A DNA stretch of 64,000 nucleotides from positions 62,001 through 126,000 of the forward strand of contig VNWV01000002.1 of the NCBI GenBank assembly GCA_009801085.1, given 5' to 3'. This DNA is from Lasiodiplodia sp. COLG20. Its lineage: Eukaryota; Ascomycota; Dothideomycetes; Botryosphaeriales; Botryosphaeriaceae. The notes under the pieces were generated by a model. The model was not told the origin of the DNA, did not search any database, and was given only the letters and a program-made list of their open reading frames with translations. The translations under genes and the position numbers were made by a program. Shown piece by piece: positions 10,461 through 20,759 of the stretch; the first letter of the stretch is position 1; the number at the start of each line of letters is the position of its first letter.

Positions 10461-12321
10461 ATGGGCAGCATTGAAGATAAAATTGAGCATGTCGACGTTC
10501 TCATCGTGGGAGGCGGACCCGTAGGTAATTGCCACTGAACTTCAGCGCCTACCCTCATGTTCCCTGACAAACACACTTTCAGGTCTTATCAGCGCGTACC
10601 AGCTCGCGCTCACGCTACCGTCTCCTAAAAGGTCAATCAAGATTATTGAGAAGCACCCCAAATCAGCCCAAGACCAGTACGGCCGGGCCATCACGCTGTT
10701 CCCGCGTACCTCGGAGATGCTGGATCAGCTGGGTCTCGCCGACCAGCTTGCTCAACATTGCTTCGCCTGCCGCGATACTGTGTCCTACGATGCAGGCGGT
10801 AATGAAGTGGACGGTCGCGGCTGGGCCTTCATGGAGCAGATGAAGGACACTGCGTGGGATTTCTCGCTAGTCCTGCGCCAGAAGTACCAGGAGGAAATCT
10901 TCCGCCAGGCTCTACGCGAGCTGGACGTTGAGTTGGACGCTCCGGTGACGCTGGCTGGCTTGCAAATCGACGAGTCTATTCCACCGGGCGGCTACCGCAT
11001 CTCCGCCACGCTGGAACACGGCTCATCGCGGCTGGCAACGACAGTCAAGTGCAAGTACCTGATTGGTGCGGACGGCGGGCGGTCAACGGTGCGGCAGCTG
11101 CTCGATGTGCCCTTCGACGGCAGCTCGACGAACGACCGTTGGGTGCGCATCGACGGGCACGTTTCGACCAACCTTCCCAAGCCGCGGTCGTACTGCGCCA
11201 TCGAGAGTCCCACGCACGGCAACGTTCTCTGGGCGGCGCTGGACCACGGCGCTACGCGCATCGGCTACGCTTTTACCCCGGATCGCCAGAAAGGCTACGC
11301 TGTCTTTGACGAGGCCGCGGCTGTAGCAGAGGCAGTCGCCGCTGTTAAGCCGTTCGAGCTGTCTTTCACTCGCGTCGACTGGTGGACCATCTACTCGGTC
11401 GGGCAGCGCGTAGCTCGGAGATTCTTTACTCACGAGTGCGTGTTCCTGGCGGGGGACAGCTGCCACACGCACAGCTCAGGGGCGGCGCAGGGCATGAATA
11501 CCGGAATCCACGACGCCGTCAATCTGGCTTGGAAGCTCTCTCTCGTGCTGCGGCAGCTCGCCGATGTCAAGCTGCTCCACACTTACGAGACTGAACGCCG
11601 CCCGAACGTTCTGAAGCTTCTTGCCTACGACAAGGACATCGCTCGCCTCATGACAATGCAGCTGCCTGAGGGCTGGACTGGTGATCCCGCTGCAGATCCG
11701 AATATCCTTCTGGGGGAGGTCATGGCAGAGGCCGCGACCTTCAGCTCCGGCCTGGGCATTTTTTATGAGTCGGACGGCCTGCTTAATGTGATTCAACACC
11801 CATCTCTGCTCCCCTCGGGCCACCGTGCCCCAGACGTCTCCCTCCGCAAACCAGGGACTCTCGAGCCGACGCGGTTGCACCGCGTGACGCCGAATCGAGC
11901 CGTCTTTCATATTCTCGTCTTCGTTGGTGAGGCCTCGTCCTCAACAATTGCAGCTTATCACGCCTTCTGCAACGCGCTCGAAGCATCCACATTGTTCTTT
12001 CCTTCTGTGGCATCACAGAGAAACAACAATGAAGTGCCTGCCCTACCAGTTGCCTACCTCACCATTCCCGCACAGCCCAGCCCGTCAGTTTGGGAGCTGC
12101 TCGGCGGACGCAGTCCTCCAGGCGCTGAGATGCCCGGTGTCAGCAGCAAGGTCTACTTTGATTCACCGGAGAAGGCGGCTCATACGCGATACCGTGTTGA
12201 TGCGGAACAAGGGGCGATCTACGTGCTACGGCCGGACGGGTGGATTGGGACAGCGTTACACTTGCATGCGGAAGCGGCAAAGAAACTAGAGGAATACTTC
12301 AAGGGATTTATTATCCATTAA
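10461..12321 (+). CDS. Phenol 2-monooxygenase-like FAD hydroxylase
   Basis: Two exons (10461-10524, 10583-12321) encode 600 residues. The 58-nt intron (donor GTAATT, acceptor TTTCAG) splits the dinucleotide fold, and splicing restores VLIVGGGPVGLISAYQLAL. It is a group A flavin monooxygenase of the phenol hydroxylase/PheA-TfdB kind, which ortho-hydroxylates aromatic rings with NADPH and O2. Visible landmarks are GGGPVG (17-22), YGRAITLFPRTSEMLDQLGL, GADGGRS, and the FAD-contacting FLAGDSCHTHSSGAAQGMN followed by ETERRP. The last 150 residues fit the thioredoxin-like C-terminal domain of this group. Its 3' end converges on the reductase gene with only 38 bp between stop codons. The substrate is unknown. 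Confidence 0.85.
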
Positions 12322-12359
12322 GGTAGAGGCCCGCCGTTACAACCTGCAAGCCGAGAAAT

Positions 12360-13439
12360 TTACACATGTGTAATCAGTCTTTTCCCACTCACGCCCCCGA
12401 GAGACTTGTCCAGAATCTCCTGAATACCATCAATGCCTCCGGGTACCTCGAAATTTCTCGTGGGTATGATGGCGCCGCTCCGCAATCCCTCTGGGATGTA
12501 CACGTGATACGTCCATTCCAAAAGGGCCTTCTTCTCCTCCCTGTCCAGCACCTGCGGCCACGAGTCATACACACGCTTCACGCCGTCCGGCTTCGCATAG
12601 TCTCCAAGCTCCGGCAGCGTAGTGAAGATGGTGCCGCCGCCGCCCGTCTCGGCAAGGACTTGACCGATGATTGCGGTCGGCTCGGGGGTGCCGATGGCGT
12701 CAAACGCGCCCGCGTCAAAGGGGCCGAGCGCCTTGAGATCCGCGACGATCTTCTCGGCGGGTTGCCTGTGGTCTACGACGCTGCTTGCGCCCAGCGAAGC
12801 GACAAATTCCTTGTGTTGAGGTGAAGAGGTGGTGACGACTTCGTAGCCGAGGTCCGCGGCGTACTTGATCGCGTAGCCGCCGACGCTCGAACTGCCGCCG
12901 TACACGAGCAGCTTTTTGCCCTTTGCCGCGGCGCGCTTCCCGTCGGGGCTGGGTCGCTCGGGGCCGAGCATGGCGTCGAACACGGCGACGACGGTGACGA
13001 GGTTGGAGGGGACCGAGGAGGCGTCTTCGAGCGAGACGCCGTCGGGAATCTTGGACGTGTATCGTGGAAAGGCGATGTAGTACTCCTGAAAGTGGCCAGT
13101 CCGGGAGTCCGTGAGATCGAAGGGCGCCAGGACTGCCACACGGTCGCCTGGCTTCACGTAGGTAACATTGGTGCCGACGGCTTCGACTGTGCCGGCGGAA
13201 GAGAAACCGAGGATAGCTGGAACGCTATAAGGGATGGCGCCAAATCTACATATGTCAGTCAATGTATTTGAGCGACAGTTTGCTGCTCGCACTTACTTCT
13301 GCATCTTGACCTCAAGGGGATTGAAGCTGATCACTCCGTTCTTGACAAGGATTTCATCCGGGCCGGGAGCATACTTTTCCACAGTCTTGATGACCACAGG
13401 AGAGCCGATCTGCTCAACTACTGCTGCTTTGTTGGACAT
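12360..13439 (-). CDS. Medium-chain (zinc-type) reductase, ToxD/trans-enoyl reductase-like
   Basis: Two exons (13439-13297, 13245-12360) encode 342 residues. The ATG-led first exon (MSNKAAVVEQIGSP) is separated by a 51-nt intron with a perfect GTAAGT donor, so the longer single frame should not be used as the start. It is an MDR-superfamily NADPH oxidoreductase: an N-terminal GroES-like half (ILGFSSAGTVEAVG, VKPGDRVAV) and a Rossmann half with YGGSSSVGGYAIK. The catalytic-zinc cysteine and histidine of true alcohol dehydrogenases are not apparent, so a quinone reductase or enoyl reductase role is likelier. It is convergent with the aromatic hydroxylase and could act on a quinone or enone derived from it (inference). 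Confidence 0.85.
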
Positions 13440-14413
13440 AGTGATGCGTGCTAAGGCGAAGAAGGTTATGTTGTTCGTTGCTCAGATACCTACGAGGAGG
13501 ACCGATTGTGAGGGTGTTGTGGATGAAGCTCGAGCTCCTGCCGGCTTTACATTGTATTTAAGTCTTCTATAGATGGAGAACACGGTATGATAGTTGTCCC
13601 GTTCTGTCGTTATAGAATTGAAGAGGATGGTGTAATAGTTGTTCCGTCCTGGCGTGAGTGATGACATCGGCACTCGGAAGTGCGGAAGGGCCGAGAGTAA
13701 GACGGGCGCGGCCTTGCTTATGATTAAGTCCGGTGCAGCTTATGCAACATTTGCGTAGAAGCCACGATCTCCAAGAAATTGAGTTACTTCGAATAGCGTT
13801 AGAAAGCGCTAAGGTTAGAAAATGCTCGGAATAGCCCCGCGCGCCTTATAGGAACAACTGAACTGCTCGGGCTCGGCCCGGTGTGCTTCTCCCCGTTCCG
13901 CCCCAGGCTTTCAAATGAATGCATCGTATACGCCATACCAACCCTGGTCGCACGCGAAATTCTTGGCTCGGCTTCCTGCAGGGCAGTGCAACGCGGGCCT
14001 GCGGGGTAGTGTAAGCTAAGCCTTGGCCTAATCCTTAGTAAAATAACTTTAGATTAAACTTTAGAGACGTTTACTTCTTTATTATCTAAGTGAAAAAATT
14101 AATGCTTAGGGCTGTTGCTGCCGCGTATCATAAATCAGTCTCCATGTCAGTTACTAACTACAACTTATCCATGCCGGCCGCGCCGCTTAGCTGAAGAGAA
14201 AATAAACGGAGGAAAAGCGAGAATGGAATCTTTTGGGCCGAGGATTGGGCAGTCTCATTAATGGATGGCGGCATATGGATGTTACGAGTTTCAGACGAAT
14301 GAATGATTATCGTACTTCTAGCAATGTTTCTTCTTGCAAACTCATCTGAATTTACTATTCGGGTTATTAGCTATCATCCGCCATGTCTAGTTTTACTACC
14401 CTTTCTATTTCAA
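13440..14413. other. Intergenic region with small AT-rich scar
   Basis: No convincing gene is visible. The reductase promoter should lie at the left end. Positions about 14030-14110 form a short TA-rich block like those near 3.2 and 5.5 kb, possibly another degraded repeat. Confidence 0.45.
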
Positions 14414-15655
14414 CTACCCACTCCTCCTCTCTGCCAACCTCCTCCGCACCAACGCCCCCAACTCCCTCCGAAACACTCCCTCCTCAATCTCCGAGCTCCT
14501 ATAGCCATCCGGCCCCACAACCACCCTAATAACCCTCCCCACGCACTCCTCCACCACCACCTCCTCTTCCCGTCTCCCCTTCCCCTCCACCTCCCTCCTC
14601 ACCCACGCCTCCACCCACCCGCCCGCATACCCGCACACCACCCCCGCCGCCTCCCGCGCATCCACGCCGTACGCAGACCCATCTTCTTCCCTTGCCGCCC
14701 TCCTCCCTCCGACCAGCCGCTCCTCGCAAAAGACCAGGCCCAGCTCCCGGACGCCCGACGCCGCGGGGCTGAGCTCGAAGACGCGCGGCTCGCTGCCGTT
14801 GCGGTACCCGGCGTTCCAGGTCGTGGCGCAGCGGCGCTTGAGGAGGCCGCCGTCGTCGGGGGGCGGGGCGAGGCCGTAGTGGAAGCGCGGGTAGGAGGTC
14901 ATGGTGGGATGGAGGTGGAGAGGGGGGGTGGGGGGCTCGAGGCCCTGCAGGCGCGCTTGTCAGTGGTGAGTGTGTTCGGGGGCGTTTAATCTCTTTTTCT
15001 GTGATGGACTTACCCAGACGTGGAGGGTGCGGATGAGGGGCACCGCGCGCGGAGATATGGTGGACAGGAAGTGGTGCATGGTACGGGGGCAGCCGGCAAA
15101 GGCGTTTAGGCTGTAGACGACAGGGAGGGTTTCGGCCGCGAGCTGCCTGGAGGCAGTGAGGAGGCCCGTTGCGAGGGGGGTGTGGCTGGGACGGTGAAAG
15201 CAGGGCGGGTGCGTGGTGAGGCGCGGCGGCGGCCGTCTCGCGCCGTTGTCGTCATCGCTGTCGTCGGTGGTGATGGTGACGCGTTCGGAGAGGCCGCGGA
15301 AGTCGGCGACGAGGGTCAGGCGGATGGGAACGGTGTTTCCGAGGGCGGGCTCGAAGGCGTTGTTCTCCTTCTTCCCGTCGCACCAGAGATCTGGGTCCTG
15401 CGGCGTGTTGCGCGGCATGACGAGTGCGTACTCGTAGATCACATCGCGGATCTCGCGGGGGAGCTGCAGGAAGGGAAAGGGTGGGCCGTCGTACTATTGG
15501 GATCAATATCTCTTCTGATTCCGAGCTGCCGGCTTTGCACAAACTTCTGGTTCTGCAAGCTATCCCGGTTCCATTGGACTCACCGGCTTCGCAGCAACAT
15601 TGCGAGCGGCCAACGCGGCCTTAAACTCATCAGACGCTGGAAAGAGAGGAGCCAT
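14414..15655 (-). CDS. 2EXR/F-box-like hypothetical protein
   Basis: Three exons (15655-15584, 15493-15014, 14944-14414) encode 360 residues. The first exon begins MAPLFPASDEFKAAL, and splicing joins it to FPFLQLPREIRDVIYEYAL, the hallmark opening of fungal 2EXR/F-box-like proteins. Intron 2 (69 nt, GTAAGT..CAG) keeps frame into GLEPPTPP. The C-terminal third is rich in Arg, Glu and Gly and reads as low-complexity sequence. The family is abundant in Pezizomycotina and mostly uncharacterised; an adaptor role in ubiquitin ligases is often suggested for F-box relatives, but nothing in this sequence proves it. Strong GC bias opens many false frames here. Confidence 0.65.
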
Positions 15656-16973
15656 TTTGACCAATGTGAAACGATACTTGGAATAGGTGAAGTCGAGGTT
15701 GCCTGGTGGAGCGACCTATATTTAGCAGGTCGACTTCGCCCCCAACCCTTCACTGTTGAGTCATGACATGGTCTATGCACGCTAAATTCAAAAGGGTCGA
15801 AGCTTGTCTTACACGGCAATTGAAGTTCAGATCATATTACAAAAGTCATGTAATTAGTTATATGATCCAATCAGGTGATCGAGCCTTGACTTGTTGTATA
15901 TATGTCAAGCAGCAATCCTCATCTAGCTAATCTAACCTTTTCCTTTCTTTCGAATCTCAACAATACAATGCTTACTACTAAATCATGTCGAAGCATTTAG
16001 TGTTATCTGCAGAATATGTTGTATACCGTTGCACAGCAAGTGGACCTGGAAACCCGGCAAATTGGTTGTTGGCTGAAGTCGGAGTTGTACCTCTATGTAT
16101 TTTTGTAGAAACAGATACACCAAACGATCCGTACGTAGAATCGGTAAAGTCGAACGCAAAGGTTCCATCTGCGGTTGTAAAACCCATCTTTTAGACCCAC
16201 ATATCGAAAGATGACTCCAGTTCAGGCGGTTGCTCTACCATGGCTAACAGGTCTCTGGTTGGGTTCTCGACGAGTTGGGAGTCTTTTCGAGACATTCATA
16301 GCTATGATTGAGCTTCGTCTCTCGCGGCACAGAAAAGTAAAAGGCAACTGCAATCCGATCTTTAGAATTGCGATTGCCCCATAATATTTTCCAGGGTGAG
16401 TACGATGGTAGTATCTTCTCTCGTATGTGAGGCGTTGTAGATGTAACTCATGCTAGCTGCTGGGCAAGCTTTGATGGTTGGGTGATATGTGGAGAGAAGA
16501 TTGATTATAAGACCAATACGAGAAAAATCAGGAAATTCCTCTCTTCGGCTGTGCCAAGTGGGTCGTAGAGCATGCGAATGCGAAATCGCACCCTATCGTC
16601 TTTATGGCCTGCTCTCCGGAGCCCTCTCCAGGCGCACGGTGCGAAAGCGGGTGGAGCCGCCCATGGGGGCCGAGATCTCCCAACAGTACCATTGGCTACA
16701 CACGAGATCCAACAACTTGCGGCTCTTCCCATCCGGAGATTGTCCTGAAAAATACCTTCAATGGAAAAATTGCTCCACATCGCAGCCCGATATCATTTGA
16801 GATAGCGTTGGGGAAAAGGAGAGCTAGCGGAAATATCTTGCCGGCAGGCACGAAGGAACTGCTGCGTGAAGGAATATTTAAAGCTAACAACAGCCTTTAA
16901 CATGCTCAGAACACAAACAACTCCTTCATTCCACACCAATCTTCTCTACTCTCGAACTTCTTCAAATCCAAAG
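15656..16973. other. Intergenic region with ambiguous small frames
   Basis: No recognised gene. A 210-bp segment (15978-16194) is open on both strands, 69 codons each way; neither protein resembles a family I know. A TATATAT and a CT-rich tract precede it on the plus strand. The right end holds the promoter of the small secreted protein, with a TATA-like ATATTTAAAG at 16874-16883. Confidence 0.4.
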
Positions 16974-17378
16974 ATGCCCAGCCTCGTCAAATCTCTCCTC
17001 CTCGGCGTCGGCCTCGGCCAGCTCGCCTACGCTGCCGATGGCACCGTCACCGTCTTCCGCAACAGGGACTGCACCGGCACTGCGATGTGGACCGGAAAGG
17101 TGGGAGGCGGAACGAACATAGTCAGGGGTGGAGACCTACACGAAGCGTTGTCCTTCTCGTACTCGGGCTACTTCAGGCTCGGCATCTGGGACGGCACCAA
17201 TGTCGGATCGTCGAAGCAGTGTGCCTACTGCAGCAATTACCACGCAGACCACAGTGGGGGAGGATGCGTCAACGTAAGTTGTGATAGCTTCTGATACGTA
17301 AACTTTGGTTTCAAGGCTAAAAATAATGCTCAGATCAACACTGGCTACGGACCCAATTACGTTTTTTTGAACTCGTAA
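16974..17378 (+). CDS. Small secreted cysteine-containing protein
   Basis: Two exons (16974-17273, 17334-17378) encode 114 residues. The 60-nt intron has donor GTAAGT and acceptor CTCAG; without it the frame ends after a few residues. The start at 16974 places a clear signal peptide (MPSLVKSLLLGVGLGQLAYA) first; upstream in-frame ATGs are in the leader. The mature protein is about 94 residues with four cysteines (DC, QC, YC, GC) and many Gly/Ser/Thr. VTVFRNRDCTG near its start recalls secreted beta-rich folds. It matches the general profile of fungal effectors or small wall proteins, but I recognise no family. A TATA-like box lies about 90 bp upstream. Confidence 0.7.
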
Positions 17379-18215
17379 GCCAGTGCTTTCACTTGATTTT
17401 GCCATTCGTTGCTAATAGATTAAATCAGGCAAAACAACAACCCATCCGACTTGCCTTGCCGCAACTTCTTGACGAGTTGCCCTTTTCCCGTTCCTCCCGG
17501 CAACGGTTTGGAGAAGCAGTAAAGTGCAGCCTCAGCCGTGAAGTCATTTTAAGACGGCGGTGTGTGAAAGGGTTACCGCACTAGGGGGAAATAGTTGTTG
17601 AATAATTACTTCATTTGTCTATGTTTATCTCCAGGCCGTGACTCTATAGATGTGATAGATGGAAACCCATCCACGCCAAACAATAGACTATACAGACTGT
17701 ATATGATCATCCCAACTCTCCGATCTTGAAGACCCGTTTTGTGATTCACTTGAGCCACTCCAATCATTCGCTTCGAGCTGGCGTTGAGCTGAATGGTCTA
17801 TGCCCGTCGCAACTGAGCGTAGATTGACGATGATTGCACTTTGTTTATGCTTGAAACACGATGACCAGTTCTCTTCCTCTAGAAGGCCCTGCAACTGCGT
17901 CAAAATGAAGGAACACGGTGTTGCTCGTAGAATAAGCTGCCCACGTAGCTTTGGCGTCCCGTCTGAAGGTTGAATTTACTCGCCTGTTTCCTACAGTAAC
18001 AGCGTTAAACATCATTTTGTAGCCTCTGTTCATCACTCACATTATTCATCACAGCTGCGCCGTTGAGTGGCAGAGTAAAATAAAAGCCAATAAAGAAAGA
18101 GAACAATATAAAGATTGTACTATAGGTCCTTCAGCAGCTTCCTGTACCACGTGATTGCTGAAGTTTTATCTATAGGTACATGGGAAGGTTGAGAAACGCA
18201 GAGTTCCCAGTGAAC
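17379..18215. other. Intergenic region, no gene seen
   Basis: This stretch separates the 3' ends of the small secreted protein gene (plus) and the monooxygenase gene (minus). Short frames have no recognisable domains. I see no repeat or RNA gene. Confidence 0.5.
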
Positions 18216-19892
18216 TTATGCAAGAATCAAGCCTTGGTATCCCGACGTCTTGCACTCCTGACAACGTCGTCGAAACTCCTGCGCAGTTCCCGCGTATCTT
18301 GCCACGCTCCGGACCATCTTCCCCTTGACGTTCTTGTTCACCCCCGTCATCCAACTGTCAACCTCATTTATCAAAGACCCTTTGCTGCACGCAACGACAT
18401 GCTCCGTCCATTCCTTCACAGCCTCCTGAGTTGGCTCCACGTAGGTGATGTTGTTGTCCTTGCAGTACTGCAGCAAGTCCGAAATGACTCCCACAGCATG
18501 CTCGATATTCCTCGTGGCATTCCCAAACAGCTGATGCGGCCCCAGCACCATGAACATGTTCGGCATGGCCGGCACCGTCATGCCAAGGAACGTCGCAGGT
18601 CGCTGATCGACCCAGATGGCCCGCTGCCCATCTTTGCTGTCGCCACTCGCAATGAGCGGCCGGCCGTCCTTTGCGTGCCACTCTATCGCGCTGAACGCAC
18701 CGGTTATGGCATCGAATCCCGTTGCGTAGATCAGGACGTCCAAGTCGTGGTGCGTGCCATCCTCCGTCTCGATGCCGGTCTCGGTGACGCGGGTGATGGG
18801 CGTCTTCTGCAGATCGACGAGGTGCACGTGCGGCTGGTTGTACGCCTCGAAGTAGCCGCTCTCCAGCGGGATCCGCCGCGTGCCGAAGCCGTGGTTCTTC
18901 GGGATCAGGCTCTCCGCCACTTCGGGGTCGTGGACGCGCGCTCGGATCTTGTCCGCCATGTACTTGGAGTACAGCTCGTTGGCCTGGCGGTCTGTGTACG
19001 TGTCTTTGAAGACTCCCAGCCACTTGCCGAACCCGGGCTGAGCGTACAGCTTGTCCCACAGCGCCACCCGCTCTTCTTGAGTGACGTCGGACGACTTGCG
19101 GGGATCGGCCTTGTGCATGAAGCCGCTGGGTGTATCGGCACAGCCTTGGAAGATGTTGGCGTAGTCGGCTTTGTACTTGGACATCTGCTCAGGGGTGATC
19201 TCGAAGTTCCGGAGAGGAGCGGACCAGTTGGGGGTCCGTTGGAAAACGCTTAGTGACTTGATGCCTTCTACTTTCGACACGGCGGTGATCGTTTGGATGC
19301 CGGTAGCACCGGTGCCGATGACGCCGATCCGCTTGTTGACGAAGTCCTTGTTGATGTCGACATCCCTTGGCCAGCGCGATGTGTGGAAGGCTTGGCCCTT
19401 GAAACTCTCAACTCCCTGAATGGCGGGCAGGGTCGGCGATGAGAGGAAACCCATGCAGCTGACGAAGAACCGAGTGGTGTACTGGTTTCCTATTTCGTCC
19501 GCAAAAGTCCAGGTCCGCTGTTCATCGTTCCAGTAAGCAGATTTGATCCTCGTGTTGAACTGAATGTCTTTCCGGCAATCGTGCTTCTCGGCTACGCGCT
19601 GAATGTATTTGAACGTCTCTGCCTGGGGGGAGAAGGCTTCCTTCCAGTGCCACTCCTGCAAGAGCTCTTTGTCGAATGAGTATTGATATGAGAGGGATTC
19701 CGAGTCGAATCTGCAGCCAGGGTAGCAGTTGAAGTACCAGGTTCCTCCGACGTCCGCAGCGGCGTCAATGATTTTGATGCGCCAGTCCGGAAAACGTTTT
19801 CGGAGGTGGATGAGACTGCACAGGCCAGACAAGCCCGCACCCACAATGAGGACGTCGAATGTTTCTTCGGTTTGAGTTGGAAGAGAACCCAT
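18216..19892 (-). CDS. Type I Baeyer-Villiger monooxygenase
   Basis: A single exon encodes 558 residues from the ATG before GSLPTQTEETFDV; a further in-frame ATG at 20036 would add 48 residues without domain character. The fingerprint FxGxxxHxxxWP is present as FKGQAFHTSRWP (164-175). It lies between two Rossmann motifs, GAGLSG (FAD, 18-23) and GTGATG (NADPH, about 193-198). VGGTWYFNCYPGCRFD and the late ATGFD motif are also typical. These enzymes insert oxygen beside a ketone to make an ester or lactone. A permease, regulator and SDR follow to the right, so ketone breakdown or lactone formation within that module is plausible (inference). Confidence 0.88.
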   Translation of the reverse strand: MGSLPTQTEETFDVLIVGAGLSGLCSLIHLRKRFPDWRIKIIDAAADVGGTWYFNCYPGCRFDSESLSYQYSFDKELLQEWHWKEAFSPQAETFKYIQRVAEKHDCRKDIQFNTRIKSAYWNDEQRTWTFADEIGNQYTTRFFVSCMGFLSSPTLPAIQGVESFKGQAFHTSRWPRDVDINKDFVNKRIGVIGTGATGIQTITAVSKVEGIKSLSVFQRTPNWSAPLRNFEITPEQMSKYKADYANIFQGCADTPSGFMHKADPRKSSDVTQEERVALWDKLYAQPGFGKWLGVFKDTYTDRQANELYSKYMADKIRARVHDPEVAESLIPKNHGFGTRRIPLESGYFEAYNQPHVHLVDLQKTPITRVTETGIETEDGTHHDLDVLIYATGFDAITGAFSAIEWHAKDGRPLIASGDSKDGQRAIWVDQRPATFLGMTVPAMPNMFMVLGPHQLFGNATRNIEHAVGVISDLLQYCKDNNITYVEPTQEAVKEWTEHVVACSKGSLINEVDSWMTGVNKNVKGKMVRSVARYAGTAQEFRRRCQECKTSGYQGLILA

Positions 19893-20759
19893 GCTTGCAA
19901 TGTCGGTCGGTTCAACGAGGATGCCAATGGGTCTGGTGTCTGGTACAAACTTGGAAGTGAACTTGAACTGAGACGAACAAAGCCGGTGCAATGCGACATA
20001 TAAGGAACAATGGTCAGAAAAGCATGGAACGGCCAAATAGTAAGCCAGGTGCCCGTTGAAAGAAGGTTTCTACTCGACTTTCCTAGCGCAATGAAGTGCA
20101 CTACGATCGGAGAGCGTACCGAGCCCATTCAGATTATATCAGCCCACAAAAATGCCAAATGCGGGGTACGTGAGGCTATCAATAAGTGGAACATGCGTTC
20201 TGCCAATTATCGCTAGTAGCAAAGGAATCCTTGCCACCAATTTGATAAGTGGATGCGAGCGTTACGGAACTTGGAAGGGTTCACGTGGTGATTGCTCCTC
20301 GGCATTTTTGCCACAGCCCGGATTTCGCTTTCGGCTCCGGTTGAACTTTCCACTTTGGATATTCTGATTTCTTGCCACCCCATGATAAGACACACATATC
20401 GGCGCCATTAGCGTAATGTTACAGGGAGACATGGAAGAGTTATGAGATACAACGGGCCGCAGTCTGCCCTATCGAAGGTTAAAATCCAAGAAGCAGGACG
20501 TGAAATGATTAATCGTACTGAGGGTTCTGCAACGACGTGGAGGATATCTTTTAGGCCAATGCTGAATAACTAGTGGTAGTAGTCATGATCCTCTAACAGT
20601 GGAAATGTTGCAATGAATGATCAAAGCATTCGAGCGGCTGTGCGTCTTCACATCGCTTGTTTCAGTGTTTGGCAAATAAGAATTGCGATTTTACTTTGAG
20701 AGTTCATTTCCACGGCAAACTACAGCTTTATTTGCTCCAATCTCGAGAAGAATCACCCA
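19893..20759. other. Intergenic region, no gene seen
   Basis: The stretch lies between two minus-strand genes and should include the monooxygenase promoter and the permease 3' region. Short frames on both strands lack domain features. Confidence 0.5.

Noticed and set aside
18180..19253. Plus-strand frame opposite the Baeyer-Villiger gene
   Set aside because: Antisense of a gene with full BVMO fingerprint; no domain in the plus translation.
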